Assembly: GCF_040954645.1 (NCBI RefSeq)
Contig: NC_092809.1
Coordinates: 84,914,573-84,978,572 of the forward strand
Origin: Diabrotica undecimpunctata
Lineage: Eukaryota > Arthropoda > Insecta > Coleoptera > Chrysomelidae
Direction of reading: 5' to 3'
Length of the DNA: 64,000 nt
Made by a program: the position numbers and the translations under genes. The notes below the pieces were generated by a model that had not been told where the DNA came from, did not search any database, and worked only from the letters and a program-made list of their open reading frames with translations. Below are positions 42,491-54,953 of the stretch, piece by piece; position 1 is the stretch's first letter, and each line of letters starts with the position of its first letter.

Positions 42491-43205
42491 GCAATAGAAC
42501 ACTGAAAACTTTTGTTTTTAACTGTACGCCCGTGAATGACTTATTATTTTTTAAATAACACTTAATATTGCACTTTTTTATTGTATTTTTTCATCTTTCA
42601 AGATAATTCTTATAGGAATATATTTATTTATAACATACGGTCTTATGGTCTTATTACGGCTTTAAGATTATACGACCTAAATGTATCTTGTACCGCACTG
42701 CTAATTGAGAATTATGTTTGTAATGCGATAAGAGGTCCGGATATACGAGACACCAGTGACTCATGCCGCACTGATAAAAATCCAACAGGAATCTGCATTT
42801 CTATAAAAAAAATAGATTAATTTGTTTTGTGTATTAATTTAGTTTAGTTTAGTCGAACAAGAGTTGCAGTAACAGATTTTTCTAAATATAGAATGTAAAC
42901 CATATTTCCAATGCTTTGTGAAAGAGAACCAGTTTATAATATTCCGGACGACGTAATAACACCTTATTTTAGAATATTGGTCGTTGAATTGAAATCATTG
43001 TTCAAGAAACGAATTATTCATGTGCAGATGTTTTACTATAAAAACATGTAAAACCAAAATCTCGATTAAAAAAGTTGCAACCAGCTACTCACGATGAAAC
43101 TTAACCCCATAATTGATTTTACAAGTGATAAAATGGGTCGACAAAAGACCAGCTTTAATCCTTACAACATTTAAACATAATAGTTGTATCTTGTTTTAAT
43201 CAAAT
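42490..43205. other. No clear gene; AT-rich
   Basis: A 79-codon open frame at 42581-42820 has no recognisable motif. Part of the piggyBac transposase body could be hidden near 42920-43200, but I could not read a conserved block. Confidence 0.4.
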
Positions 43206-43680
43206 GAAAAGAAAAATTATACACAAGTACTAAAACCACAAACTATTCTCGATTATAACTTGGTGAAAAAGAGTGTTGATTTTAGTGATCAAGTGGCTTC
43301 TTACCAAAGCCCAATACGCAAAATTCTGAAGTGATACCGGAAAGTGGCAGTGGAATTAATATTTAATGCCGCATTTAATACCGTAGTAGTCAATGCTAAG
43401 TTGCTAAATAATAGAAAACGTAAAAAAAGCGACAACCTATCCTTATGTTCAGACTGGAGTTCGCGAAAGCATTTGCAATTAAAGAAATGTAACCCTCACG
43501 ACCAGTTACACCCAAAAATACCATCTCAGGCAAAGCGATGTAGATAATACAAAGAGAAGAAAGTGTACAAGATGTTACAAACTTTTAAGAAGAAGCATGA
43601 CTAGTAGAAAGTTAAAACATACTGTGAAGAATGTGATGGCAATACTGCAATATGTCTAGTGTGCTTCATTGAAACACATT
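43206..43680 (+). pseudogene. piggyBac-like transposase, C-terminal part
   Basis: The sequence reads KPQTILDYNLVKKSVDFSDQ, YRKVAVELIFNAAFNTVVV, then in another frame RKCTRCYKLL and VKTYCEECDGNTAICLVCF-IETH before a stop at about 43680. The first block is the end of the catalytic domain with its third Asp region (VDFSDQ). The Cys-rich block is the end-binding domain. Frame changes lie near 43340 and 43540. It differs in family from the element at 9838. Confidence 0.75.
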
Positions 43681-43837
43681 AAAAAATAATTTTTCTTATA
43701 CAGGAACTATTATTGAGTAAAAACGTATTGTGCCTCAAGTGGCCTATAGTATTGGAAGTCGTAAGTTGATAGTTTCTAGTAGAACGTTTTTATTGTTAAT
43801 TACCTCCGTAAAAGTGAGTTATAGTATTTATAAAAAG

Positions 43838-44200
43838 ATGGATGTAAATAATATGCCTTCGACATCTAAAAAAGCTAGATGTGAACATAAACGTAGATTG
43901 ACCACTGCTGAATTACAATCATTGTTAGAAGCATCTGTCGAGGACGATGTAGATTAAATGAATGATGGAAGTGACTCTGACGAAATATTTGCTCAAAGTC
44001 GTTCAGAAAAATCGAGGAGTGCGTTTTGGAAAGAGACAACACAAACAGAATTTAAGACTTTTCTCGGACTTATGTTCCATATGGGGACAATTAAGATGAA
44101 CCGTCTGAATGAGTACTGGAAAAGTATGGGTAACTTCTATAATAGTGTTGACTTGACTAGATAATTGCTCATAGCCCATATTAAGAAATAAGTGAATAGA
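43838..44200 (+). pseudogene. piggyBac-like transposase, N-terminal part
   Basis: Starting MDVNNMPSTSKKARCEHKRR at 43838, with an acidic stretch (EDDVD, stop, MNDGSDSDE) and then WKETTQTEFKTFLGLMFHMG and MNRLNEYWKS. The last is the start of the piggyBac core. A TAA at 43955-43957 and a stop at 44162 break it; the catalytic part is absent. It follows the C-terminal piece of another copy, so the order in the window is C-part then N-part. Confidence 0.75.
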
Positions 44201-44934
44201 CAATCCTCACTTGTCAAAGAAACTGAAAAAACGTGAAGTGGTCTAAAAACTAAAAAGTCCCCTATTCAAACTGTTTTTAATAAAAAATTTAATAATATGT
44301 TTAAGTTTTTTTAATATACCCTAAAACTGAAAGCGCAAAGAATCGATTGCAAGTTACAAAATACTTGTAGAGTCATACTGTTTGGACAAGTACGGTTGTT
44401 TAAATAATCGGTTTCTGTCATAAACAAATTGAATAAATTGTAAAATATTTTTTGATCTGCTTGATATTTAGCACACTTTAATAACTGATCAATTGCCATA
44501 ATTTCAAGTAGCTATATTACCTGTCGTTAGGCAAAAAACAAAGTTATTAACATTTATAAATTACTACAAACATAATATCTTAAAGTTTACGGTTTTTTGA
44601 AATTATATCAATTATTTATGTATTTAAATTTGGTATTTCTCTACATAAAAAACTTTTTATGGTCTACAACTTTTATTTGAATTATTTTTCTTTAGAATGT
44701 ATACAAAACGTTTTATAAGCAAAAAATTTTTTTTTGCCTTTTAAGATTGTTTAAAAAAACAAAGCAAAATCAAGTGTACGTCTTTACGAATTTTTCGTCA
44801 GCTACCCCTCATACTATTTAGAATTTAAATTTCTGTATACGATTTTTTTAAACTATTTAGCGAGGTTCCGTGAACTACTTTCTTATGTCATGGTCAAAGT
44901 CAAATATTATTTTTTTATGTGATTAAGCCACAAT
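44200..44934. other. No gene seen
   Basis: Very AT-rich with poly-T and poly-A runs and no recognisable protein or repeat. Confidence 0.5.
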
Positions 44935-45165
44935 TATTGGTCGTTATTGAGATGAAAATTACATTTTTAATTAACTAATATTTAACGTTTTGATTTCCAC
45001 TATTATTTTACAATAACTTTGTTTATTGTACAAATTATGTAAACATGTGTATACACATTTTGTACAAAAAAACGTTTTTTGAGAACGATTTCCGGAATGG
45101 AAATCAAAATTTCAAACATTAACAGGATCACAACCAATAATTAAGGCCTCAATCCCATAAAACCA
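44935..45165. repeat. Worn hairpin MITE related to 29784-30010
   Basis: TTAAGCCACAATTATTGG at the left and CCAATAATTAAGGCCTCAAT at the right are imperfect complements. Inner blocks GTTTTGATTTCCAC and GATTTCCGGAATGGAAATC recall the fresher copy at 29784. Confidence 0.6.
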
Positions 45166-45657
45166 TAATATTTATCTCAAACTATTCATCGATAGCTTCG
45201 ACTAAACAGGTTGTAAATTGAAATTTATGTAAAATATTCCCCTACACGATTCTCTGGGCAAAAATATCTAGGTTGAATAAATATAACATCTAAACGAAGA
45301 AAAAACCCGTTGAGACTGCAACTTGTGAGCAGGTAGTTTCAATGTCGTTCTTTGAACTTGAACCCAAAGCGATCGATATTTAGGTATCTAAAATATTATT
45401 TTAAGGATTAATACCGGCAACATCTATTGGCTCTAAAATGATGCCAAATACAGTGATTTTACCGCTCGATGTTAAAACGTAGGTATGACGTAAAAAATTA
45501 AATATATAAAAAAAATCGGAATATTGAAAAACCGACAACAGTGCCAAGCCTACAAAGGTGCACTAAACGAACATACACAATTTATAAATAGAAAATGATA
45601 GCAATTCTTGGTGATGCTAAATTACTGCAACGTGAAAAGAGTTTAAAAGGATAGCGG

Positions 45658-45660
<3 letters not shown>
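45166..45660. other. No gene seen
   Basis: No motif was recognised; it ends at a TA tract. Confidence 0.5.
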
Positions 45661-45730
<70 letters not shown>

Positions 45731-45790
45731 TATATATATATACATATATATACATATATATACATATATATACATATATATACATATATA

Positions 45791-45855
<65 letters not shown>
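45661..45855. repeat. (TA)n microsatellite, long, with ATACATATAT blocks
   Basis: About 195 bases. An ATATACATAT pattern repeats in the middle (45741-45790). Confidence 0.95.
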
Positions 45856-45859
<4 letters not shown>

Positions 45860-46465
45860 TAGCGGTTAATGTAAGCTCCGTTCTAAAACGGTATTATACT
45901 AACTCCAGTAGAATGTACACCGTGTATTTTATTATCTAAGTAGCGCTTTATGTAGACTCCGACCAACACGTAGGATTAAGTGGACTCCACAAAAGGATAA
46001 ACCATTTTTGGGATCCGTATTTACGATATTGCATATACTTCTAAACTCCTGCGATGTTGCCAATAATTGTATTAGTAGTAGATTTTCAAATTTTACAGCA
46101 GATACATTCTGGAACTTGAAATTTATTTAAATATCCATTAATTTAATCATGGAGGAATTTAAGGACTATTTGGCTAATTTATGTAGTTAAATATAAATTG
46201 TTAACCGCCATATACCTTTATTTTACTTTTTAGTTTTAATAAGCAAGGCGGTAATTTATATTATTTTTATATATTTTCAAACATATTACACAAGAAAGGG
46301 TGTATTATAAACTTGGAAAAGCGAAAATTTCCGTTTTTATTAATTAGTATTTTTTATTAAAATGCATTGGCACTAAAACATTTAGTACATAAATGTACGT
46401 ATATCAAATAGAGTAATCGTGTAACAGTTTCTGAAATTAGAAGCTCCTTCGGTAAGATTATAAAG
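45856..46465 (+). repeat. Dispersed repeat R27, copy 2
   Basis: This matches 27846-28420 in the same orientation and also starts directly after a TA tract with ATCTAGCGGTTAATG. Small insertions (for example near 46195) separate the copies. 46466-46860 beyond has a short direct duplication of GAAATAAGAATTTACCTAA at 46709-46753 and nothing else clear. Confidence 0.8.
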
Positions 46466-46984
46466 TTTGTTACCACAAAAAATCTACTAGCATGCACAGA
46501 GATGAGAGAGACCTACACAGAAGAAGATTTATTTTTAGCGAATGACAGGGCCATTTATGTAGCCAACCATTGGAAATACAAAATTTAAAGCTGTTGGTGT
46601 TCCGGACACGGAAAGTAAAGTAAGTACAAAAAGAGGTAAAAGTAAAATGAAAAAAAAAACTAAAATACTTTTATAATATGTAGACCTGAAAGTGCGCCGG
46701 AGGGTTTGAAATAAGAATTTACCTAAGGAATGAAATAAGAATTTACCTAATATAAAACAGATCTGAAAGAGAATAAAAAACAGATCAAAGAATTAATAGA
46801 GATTAAGTACATCCTTAAGTAACATATCTCAAATCCGCCTGCAGTTTTTTTGGGTAGATCGAGTAGCTCGACAGAACTGTTGCCGGTTCCAAGCCCAAAT
46901 AAAGGAGGAGGGGGTCTACAGCTAGTTTAGCACCCTACTGATAGACTTTAAAACCATACAGCTCATAGAAACAGAATTATGCCT

Positions 46985-47545
46985 CGGGACAGGAATGATT
47001 TCATTACGACGACTAACGGGAGAAAGAGGACAACGAATTTGTGGTAAACGAGAAATACACTTCGCATCGGTGCTTTGAACGTAAAGTCTCTACAAGAGAG
47101 CAGAAAATTACAAAAGAGCTTGTAGAAAAAAAAATATAGACATGTGTGCGTTAACAGATACAAAGAAAAAAGGAAAAGGGTCAAATTATTATAGATGACC
47201 ATCTCATGATTTACAGTGGTGTTGCCAAAGAAACCACCACAAGGGAAAACTTCTAGGAACACCTTCAGACTGTAATAAACGAGACCCCAAATGATAAATA
47301 TATATTCATTATGGGTGATTTTAACGCCCGTGTTGGCAATGATTTAGTTCCAGCGATAAAACAGCGATATAACGAAAATATCAGAAATGAAAACGGAAAC
47401 CTTCTAACGGACCTCTGCAGCAAAAACCAGCTACGTAATAACAATACATTTTTCCCTCACAAAGAACAATACAAATACATTTTTGAAAACAGTAGAGGAC
47501 AAAGATCTATTATAGACTATATTCTGTTGAATAGAGAGCACTAAC
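46985..47545 (+). pseudogene. RTE-like AP endonuclease
   Basis: The first part is frameshifted (LRIGALNVKSLQESRKLQ). From 47311 the frame is open: MGDFNARVGNDLVP, NNTFFPHKEQYKYIFEN, GQRSIIDYILLNRE. These are the conserved GDFN and RSxIDY-type blocks of non-LTR endonucleases, which nick the target DNA. The final SDH block (about 47565) is in another frame. Confidence 0.75.
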
Positions 47546-48276
47546 ATCAGCAGAAATAGGAAGCGATCACAAATTGGTATTGTGCCGAATGAAAACACTA
47601 TATGTGATAACAAAACACCGAAATACACCACAAAGATAAAAGTCGAAAGCTTACAGGATGACTCGACAAGATACCTATTCCAGAAAAGAAGAACCGAAAA
47701 AAACAGAAATACATATATCACAGAAAGTGATGGAGTCGAAGAAAGCTGAACAATACTTAAGTCTAATATCTTAGCCTCGGCCAAGAAAGTTCTCGGTAAA
47801 AGAAATATAAGTAAAGTGAAGGAAAAATGTAGAGAAAACAAAAAAACTTACCTGAAATACATGTCAACCAAAACACAAGAGGCATAACATAATTACAAGA
47901 CAATTAGAAACGAAACACATGCACTTATAAGAAAAATAAAAAATGGTCACTGGGAACGTTTTTCGAAAGAAATGGAACATAATTTTTCTCGTCTGCAAAA
48001 GGAAATATAGCGCTTCATCAGACGTCAAAGAACGGAGGTAAAGTAACTAATAGAACTAAAATACATAGAAAATGATACGTGGATTGACTACCTAAAAAAG
48101 CTATATACAGGAGAAGAACAAACGACGCTAGAACCGGAAACATCAGAAATTACAACATATAAAGAACTTAATATAAATGTACAGGAAGTTCGGAAAATAT
48201 TTGAAAACCTGAGGAACAGAAAAGCAGCAGGTCAAGACGAGATACCAAACGAATACTGAAATATTGTGGAGCAGCA

Positions 48277-49143
48277 ATGACAGAACAATTAACAATATTA
48301 ATTAATAAAATTATAAAACACAATAAAATGCCGGAAGAATGGAGAAGGAGCGAACTGACTCTACTATATAAAAAAGGAGATAAAAACAGACAAAAAAGCT
48401 ACAGAGGTATAAACTTGTTAAATACTACGCTAAAATTTACAACTAAAATTTTACAAGTGCTAATTAATCACAATATAAGTTTAGCAGATGAACAACCGGG
48501 TTTTTTAAGTGGTACATCGTGTACAGATGCAAAATTCGTTATAAAGCAAATTACTGAGAAATCACTGAATTATAATAGACTAGCATTTCTGTGTCTGATT
48601 GACCTAAAGAAAGCGTTTGACAGAGTAAGACTGAAAGATGTAATCCATCTTCTGTATAATAGAGAAGCTCTCCTAAATATTATAAAAACTATCGAAAACA
48701 TCGACCAAAACAACAAAATTGAAGTCAGAATAGAGGGACAACTTACAGAACCTATAGAAATAGGCAGCAGAATAAGACAAGGGGATTCGTTGAGATTGAG
48801 CCCCATGCTCTTCAATTTGATCATGGATCAAATCATCAAAAGCGTTAACAAACGAAGAGGATACAGAATGGGAAACAAAGAAACTAAAATACTCCGTTAC
48901 GCAGATGACGCAATATTAATAGCCCAAGATGAAGATAGTCTGCAAAGATTGGTCCACAAATTTAACATAAGAGCAAAAGAATTTAATATGACAATCTCAT
49001 CTCAGAAAACTAAAACAATAGTAGTCAGCAAAGGACTACAGATGAAAATAGAAATTGATGGCATTATCAGAAACAAGACCCGACACAGCCACAACGCAAA
49101 GAATAATGATAATTTGATATTGAAAATGCTATATCTTCCTTAA
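48277..49143 (+). pseudogene. RTE-like reverse transcriptase
   Basis: A 288-codon frame carries MPEEWRRSELTLLYKKGDK, RGINLLNTTLKFTTKIL, FCLIDLKKAFDRVR-like (CLIDLKKAFDRV), RQGDSLRLSPMLFNLIMD and the active-site box LRYADDAILIAQDE, so the catalytic Asp pair is intact. The frame upstream (FENLRNRKAAGQDEIPNEY) stops at about 48258. Its last seven residues come from the inserted CR1-like element. Confidence 0.85.
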
Positions 49144-50830
49144 ACTATACCAGCTCAGTAGGTATTGATCAAATCCCCACTAAAATAATTAAATACATTT
49201 CTTCATATATATCTCCTGTTCTGTCTCACATCATCAACCTATCTGTCAAGGATGGCAAGTTTCCAAGTGACCTTAAAACGGGAGTAGTTAGTCAAATTTT
49301 TAAAAAAGGAGATCCATGTTTGGTTGATAATTACAGGCCAATCACCGTAACAAGTGTACTCTCTAAGATTATCGAAAAGTGTATTTACAGTAAAATGTTA
49401 AATTTTCTGAATAAATATGATATCTTAAATAAATGCCAGCATGGGTTTCTTCCTAATAAATCTACAGAGAGTGCTTCTATTTCATTATTTAATTATATCC
49501 ACGCTGCTTTGGATCGAAAAAGGTATGTGGGTGCATTTTTTTTGACTTAACTAAGGCTTTTGACTCTATTGACATTGAAATTATACTGCATAAATTAGAA
49601 GCCCTTGGTTTTCGGGGTCATTTCTTGAGCTGGTTACGGTCATACTTACAACATCGTAAATTCCTAGTAAAAGTCGATAATAAGAAGTCATCTATTTTTA
49701 ATCTTGATCGAGGTGTACCGCAAGGCTCCGTATTGGGACCCTTAATATTTCTTTTATATGTCAATGATTTGATACATTTTTTAACTGCAGACCATACAGT
49801 TCTTTATGCAGATGATTCAACAATTGTAGTTGACAAGTCAACTGAAGTCGAACTCATTTCAAAAAATGAACTTAGTAGCACAGGAATTTACAACCTGGTG
49901 TAAAATGAACTCTTTAATGGTAAATGCAAAGAAAACTATTTGTATGCAGTTCTACTCGCGCTGTAAGCCATCCCATGGTTATAAAATCACAGTCAGTTCC
50001 GAGGAAATACCCTTTAGTGATACAACACTATTTCTTGGTAGCATTCTAGAAAGTAATATGACATGGGATGAAAATGTCACTAAAGTATGCAAAACAATGA
50101 ATAAGGGTTACTATGCGATCCTTCAGTTGAAAACTCTATTTAACACCAATCAATTGATAAGTGTGTATTATGCATTGGTTTATTCATATATGGCCTATAA
50201 TGTTGTGTTGTGGGGAAACTCTAGAAACTCTTCTAGAGTTTTTATAACTCAAAAGAGAATTCTTAGATTGATATTCAATATTGATAATAGACAATCATGT
50301 CGTAAATATTTTATTGAACACAGACTGTTGACTTTTTCTGCTTTATATATTTATAAATGTATTATTCACGTCAAAACTAAATTTCAAAATTTTACCCTCA
50401 ACTCTGACTTTCATAATTACCCGACAAGACACAGGAGGTTGATAAGCGTGTGTAAACACTCCACAACTCTCTTTGAAACTAGCCCTGATTTTGCAGGATC
50501 TAAATTTTACAATTGTTTGTCACTTAATATAAGAAATGAAAATAATATAAAAAAATTCAAAAATAAATTAAAAGCATGCTTGATCCAATTATGCGTTTAC
50601 AACCTAAATGATTATTTTGACTTAATAAAAGACTACAGGGAATGAGGACCGACGGGTTCAGAGACGCTCTATATCGCAGATCTGTTTTTTATATTTTATT
50701 GATTTTCTTTTATGTAATTGTCCTATATAACTTGTTGATCATGCTGTATGTACTTTATGACTTGTCCTATATCACAATGTGATATGATGGGATTAATAAA
50801 GAATATTCTATTCTATTCTATTCTATTCTA
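49090..50830 (+). mobile_element. CR1/Jockey-superfamily non-LTR element, 5'-truncated, young
   Basis: It starts within RT and ends in a (ATTCT)5 tail at 50804-50830 after AATAAA (50796-50801). Only the RT half is present. It sits inside the RTE-like element. The flanks share only TAATG, so the target-site duplication is short or unclear. Low damage and an intact pentamer tail suggest a recent insertion. Confidence 0.85.
49110..50645 (+). pseudogene. CR1-like reverse transcriptase with two homopolymer frameshifts
   Basis: Blocks in order: VDNYRPITVTSVLSKIIEKC, QHGFLPNKSTESAS, then (after a T-run frame change at about 49540) LTKAFDSID, GVPQGSVLGPLIFLLYVNDL, YADDSTIVVD. After an A-run frame change at about 49865 come FTTWCKMNSLMVNAKKT and a C-terminal region to a TGA at 50643-50645. 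The catalytic Asp pair is intact. The only lesions I see are the two homopolymer frameshifts, which could even be sequencing errors. Confidence 0.85.
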
Positions 50831-50994
50831 ATGGACGCGGCAGAGATGAGAGTACTGAGAAGAATTACAGGAAATACTCTGAGAAATCGAAAAGAAAATG
50901 TAACGTATAGTGTATAAATGAATGGATACAAAATAGAAAAAAAGAATGGAATAACCACATAGGTAATGGAAATAAAATACCTGGCATTATGAAT

Positions 50995-51112
50995 TTATTA
51001 TGACAATTTCATCTCAGAAAACTAAAACAATAGTAGTCAGCAAAGAACCAACTAGATGTAAAATAAAAATTGATGGCATCAGTATTGAACAAATAATGAA
51101 AATAATATACTT
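50995..51112 (+). pseudogene. Second small RTE-like RT fragment
   Basis: The sequence MTISSQKTKTIVVSKE and KIKIDGISIEQIM repeats an internal RT part already seen at 48985-49065, but here it follows the C-terminal part. It is therefore another truncated copy, or a rearranged end of the same element. Confidence 0.6.
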
Positions 51113-51794
51113 GAACTTTATTTTACTGTCGTTTTGAAATTTTAAACTTTCTAGTGGGTATCTTTATGTCTTTATTACCAATTGTTATTAACATGCGTTT
51201 ACACAACGTTATAACGTTGTGTATTATAAAAGTATTCTATTTCTTTTTATCGTAGTAAGTCATTACTCAGACAAAATATTTTGGTGTCTTATGGTATTGG
51301 TAACTTGATTCTGTAATAAAATTCATGGCAGACAACAAGCGGTTTCATAACCACTAAACATATATATTTCTTTATTGTTCCCGTATATATTATGTTTTAC
51401 AGTTATGATATTATGTTCGGTCTAATTGTTTCAAAAACTTTGTCGCTTGTATAAGCTTTAACTTTAATAATAATTTTACAGACCTTAATCATTTAGAAGT
51501 AAATGTATATATAATTTTTTTTCTGTCACTTGGTTTAAATATAGTTCTTATTATATATATGAGCAGAAAATAACACTTTTTCAGTTCGTACGATTTGCGG
51601 TAATTTATTTAATGTTAATTCTGGAATTTCACGTTTATACTGTTTCTGTTGTTCCGCTTATTTATCTGAGAGATGTTACTTCTGTTGTTCCGCTTATTTA
51701 TCTGAGAGATGTTACTTTTTTTTTCTTGTTATTATTTCTCTTTATAAGCAATTTTACTTGTTCATTGGTGGAATAATACATCTATGGAAGGTTA
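51113..51794. repeat. No gene; contains a 36-base direct duplication
   Basis: TTCTGTTGTTCCGCTTATTT plus ATCTGAGAGATGTTAC occurs twice in tandem at about 51645-51716. The rest is AT-rich without a motif. Confidence 0.6.
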
Positions 51795-52271
51795 TCACTT
51801 CATTTTTTGCGCGATCGTCCGATACTTCTTCTGCCGATTCGTGACGGCTCTTCCAATTTTGACGTCACGGGTCTCCTCCATTCTGCTTATGTGATTATTC
51901 CATTCTTTTTTTCTATTTTGTGTAAATTCATTTATACACTTTACGTTACATTTTCTTCTAATGTCTTCACTTCTCTTTTGATTTCTCAGCGTATTTCCTA
52001 TAATTGTTCTCAGTACTCTCATCTCTGCCGTTTCCATTAATCTTTGCGTTGTGGCTGTGCCGGGTCTTGTTTCTGAAGCATATGTCATTATTTGTCTTAC
52101 ACTGGCTTTATAAATTGATATCATCTCAGTGTTAATGTGTCTGTTTAGCCATATAGTGTTATTAAGGCATCCTGCCAGTCTATTTGCTTTTAGTACTTGA
52201 TCTCTCATTTCTTTGTCCAGGTCTCCGTAGCTAGAGAGTGTAATTCCCAGGTATCCCAGGTAGATATCTCT
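51795..52271 (-). pseudogene. RTE-like RT C-terminus
   Basis: The open minus-strand frame contains YLGYLGITLSSYGDLDKEM, GCLNNTIWLNRHI, TYASETRPGTATTQRLMETA and IRRKCNVKCINEF. This is the same family as the element at 46860 and covers the part that element has lost. It is intact over ~160 codons but has no catalytic core. At 52272 it meets unit B copy 3. Confidence 0.75.
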
Positions 52272-52975
52272 ACTCCCCGATTTCAGCAAGCAGTCACCAA
52301 ACTATTAAAACTGCTACATTCATGCTTCCTATTATCCAACGATTAGCCAGTCCATGACTATATGCATTATTATGGTACTGATATTGCTGCTGCCCCTCAT
52401 AAGTAAATAGAATATGCAAGGGCGATTTTGGCAATTTAATAGGATTTTTGTGAGTTAGAATATAATTTCTCCGAGAAAGTAAAGAATATCTATCCGCTAT
52501 CCAGATTTAATCCATAGATTAAATATTAGAATACTATAGAATAATGCTATTAGCAGCAAAAAAAAACGATATAGTAGTCAGTAACGAGAAAACCAAATAA
52601 ATGTTCATTAACAGACAAAAGAGACGATGTAGTAGGGCATATAACTTAACAATAGATCCCTATAATTTTGAAAGATAGGAGCGTTTTAGATATCGCAGAT
52701 AATGTTTTCACATAAGAGATCAAAGGGAAAATTCAGGTAGCAAACTAATATATGTATAACCCTCATAACAATTTTAAATCCAGAAGTCTAACACGAACTA
52801 CTAAAATGAGGATATATAAAACAATGTAAGTAAAACTCAGGTATTAATTAGATCAGGATTGCTAGGAAAACCCCCAGAAGTGTTTTACGACCGGGAACTA
52901 ATGCTAAGGTCAAACAGGTATATAAAGATTGCAACGTCGTACAGGAAACTAAATCTCAACGCCAAAGTTATTGTT
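52272..52975 (+). repeat. Unit B copy 3 with RTE-derived tail
   Basis: This matches 33740-34490, with deletions. Landmarks are CCAACGATTAGCCAGTCCA and CAGGTATTAATTAGATCAGG. It is noncoding. Confidence 0.75.
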
Positions 52976-54340
52976 TTGCACTCTGTATTGATTGGTGATT
53001 CATAAGATTCATATATTTCTCTAAGAACATCTTCTTTCTGCGACGCTCAATCGGCTCGTATTTTGTTTTTTCATTGTCCGTGTTTCACTTACATACGTAG
53101 ATTCTTATTTTTGGTACTGCGGGATGTATTTTTGGATTTAATTTTTTTGCTTAAAACGTAGCAACTACCAGCTTGTATTCTGTTGTTATTCTCTTTTGTA
53201 GTGTTTTTATTAAAACTGCTCTTAAATCCCAAATATTTAGACCGATGAACCATTTCAAAGTTGTACTAGTTTATTGAAATATTATGTCCTATCCTGTTTC
53301 GTAGTGCTCTTCTTATAATAGCCATATATTTTTTTGTCATCGTTGATTTGGAGGACCCTTCTTTGCGCTTTTTCCTATTAAATGTCTTAATGTTTTTTCT
53401 TACTAATAATTATACTTGCTACTATATTTAACTCATCGTCGAAAGTCTGTATAATGTAAGGACCTTGCTTATTAAACTGAGATTTTCTGTATTTACTTTG
53501 CGGGTGATGCTCTCCAACACGATGGTAAACACGATTGGAGACACGGCATCTTCCTGTTTGAGGTCACTGTACATTTGAAAGTGAGTTGACAGTTAATTTC
53601 CTTAGGTATGCCTAGTTCTGCCATACAATTACATAACTAGTGTAATGTTTTTTTATTCCTAACATATTTTATTATGTATATAATTTTGAATATTTGATCA
53701 ATGGTTCATTCAGTTTTTCTAATTTCATACTAATCTTTCCTAATTTCACATTTGTTGTTGCTGTCTGTCAAAGAAAACACCATTTTCCAGAGCTGATGCT
53801 ATGATTTATATTTGTTGTTAAAATTACTTTGCTGCTGTATCGAGTACCGTTTACTGGTATATGAATTTGGTTACGAATTTATCTTGTGTGCTGAACTCTA
53901 TTAAATCTTTTACCGTGAATTGAAAAGAATGTTTTAACCTTTATTTGTAACATTTTTATCGTTAACGTTCAGTGAAATATTTTACGTTTATCTAAATAAG
54001 TATTTACTATATTGTATAATGATTGTACATGTTTCCTGTTTGAGATCAATGTACATTTGAAAATAAGTCGATAATTTTCCTTGAAATATTACTTTACTTG
54101 TACGTTTCTCCTTGTTAAATTAATTAATTTCTTAGGTAAGCCTAGTTATGCCATAGTATTCCATAGTTTTATTCTTATTATTATATCATGTGTTTGTTCA
54201 AAATCTATAAATAACTAGTTTAATGTTTTTTTTTGTATTCCCAACATTTCTCATTAACTGCCTAATTGTGAATAATTGATCAATGATTTATTAAGTTTTT
54301 TCTAATTCCACACTAATAGTCTCCTATTTGATAGTTCACC
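52976..54340 (-). pseudogene. Non-LTR RT remnants with a direct duplication
   Basis: The minus strand near 53460-53580 reads DLKQEDAVSPIVFTIVLESI, a worn RT block (normally QGD...SP). The segment at about 53545-53790 is repeated at about 54030-54335 (landmarks CCTGTTTGAG, GTACATTTGAAA, TTGATCAATG), with extra sequence in the second copy. Nothing else is recognisable. Confidence 0.5.
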
Positions 54341-54694
54341 TATTCACTCAATCGTTATAGGTTTATTAGAAAAAAATCTGTATATCCTAATAATTAATAC
54401 ATAGCTTATACCGCTATAGTTTGTGCAGTACATTTTATCATCCCTTTTGTGTATGGGTATGATTTTCAGCAAGTTGGTACTTGCTCTTACTTTTAAATTG
54501 ACAGGTTAGCTGTTTAACTGCCTATACTGAACTTTCTTCTTCATGTTGCAAATATATATAAAAATTAATAAAAACTACTGTGACATACCGTTGACTGAAA
54601 TATTGGAGACCCTATATTATTCAATCAATGGAAATACTAAGATCACACGGGGGGAATATTATGGGTTATTTCTGGTTTCGTCATAATTTATACT

Positions 54695-54940
54695 AGTAAG
54701 TAAGTAAGTTCGTGTAACTTTCTGGCTAAGGTCTAGTGTTAGGGTTTTCAGGTGGCGCAAGCGCCCCTAATATGACTTAACGACTACTTTCGTAGCTGGG
54801 ACCGACGGCTTTACGTACCCTCCGAAGCACGGTGGCAGCGCAGTTAAATTAGAAATTGAAAATTTTGTCGGTGCCAGGATTCGAACCCGGGCCCTCCAGC
54901 TTGTTAAGCCAGTAACACAGCCACTGAGCTACGGCTGCCA
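54695..54940 (-). mobile_element. tRNA-derived SINE (family 2) with target-site duplications
   Basis: On the minus strand it starts GTGGCAGCCGTAGCTCAGTG (A box), with the B box GGTTCGAATCC at about 54871, then a GC-richer body and a (CTTA)n tail. 13-base duplications CATAATTTATACT / CATAATTTACACT lie at 54682-54694 and 54941-54953, differing at one base. It is transcribed by polymerase III and mobilised by a LINE. It belongs to a different family from 21649. Confidence 0.9.
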
Positions 54941-54953
54941 CATAATTTACACT

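Larger units (their letters stand above)
46860..50990 (+). mobile_element. RTE-like non-LTR element, interrupted by a CR1-like insertion
   Basis: A 5' region with GTTGCCGGTTCCAAGCCC leads to an endonuclease (46985-47545), a linker, the RT (48277-49085) and, after the 49090-50830 insertion, a last piece (DAAEMRVLRRITGNTLRNRK). Just before the insertion the frame jumps from IEIDGII to a shifted ETRPDTATTQR, so a stretch of the RT C-terminus is deleted. It contains multiple stops. Confidence 0.8.

Noticed and set aside
54860..54935. A tRNA gene on the minus strand (A and B boxes present)
   Set aside because: The tRNA-like part continues into a SINE body, has a CTTA tail and is flanked by target-site duplications, so it is a SINE head.
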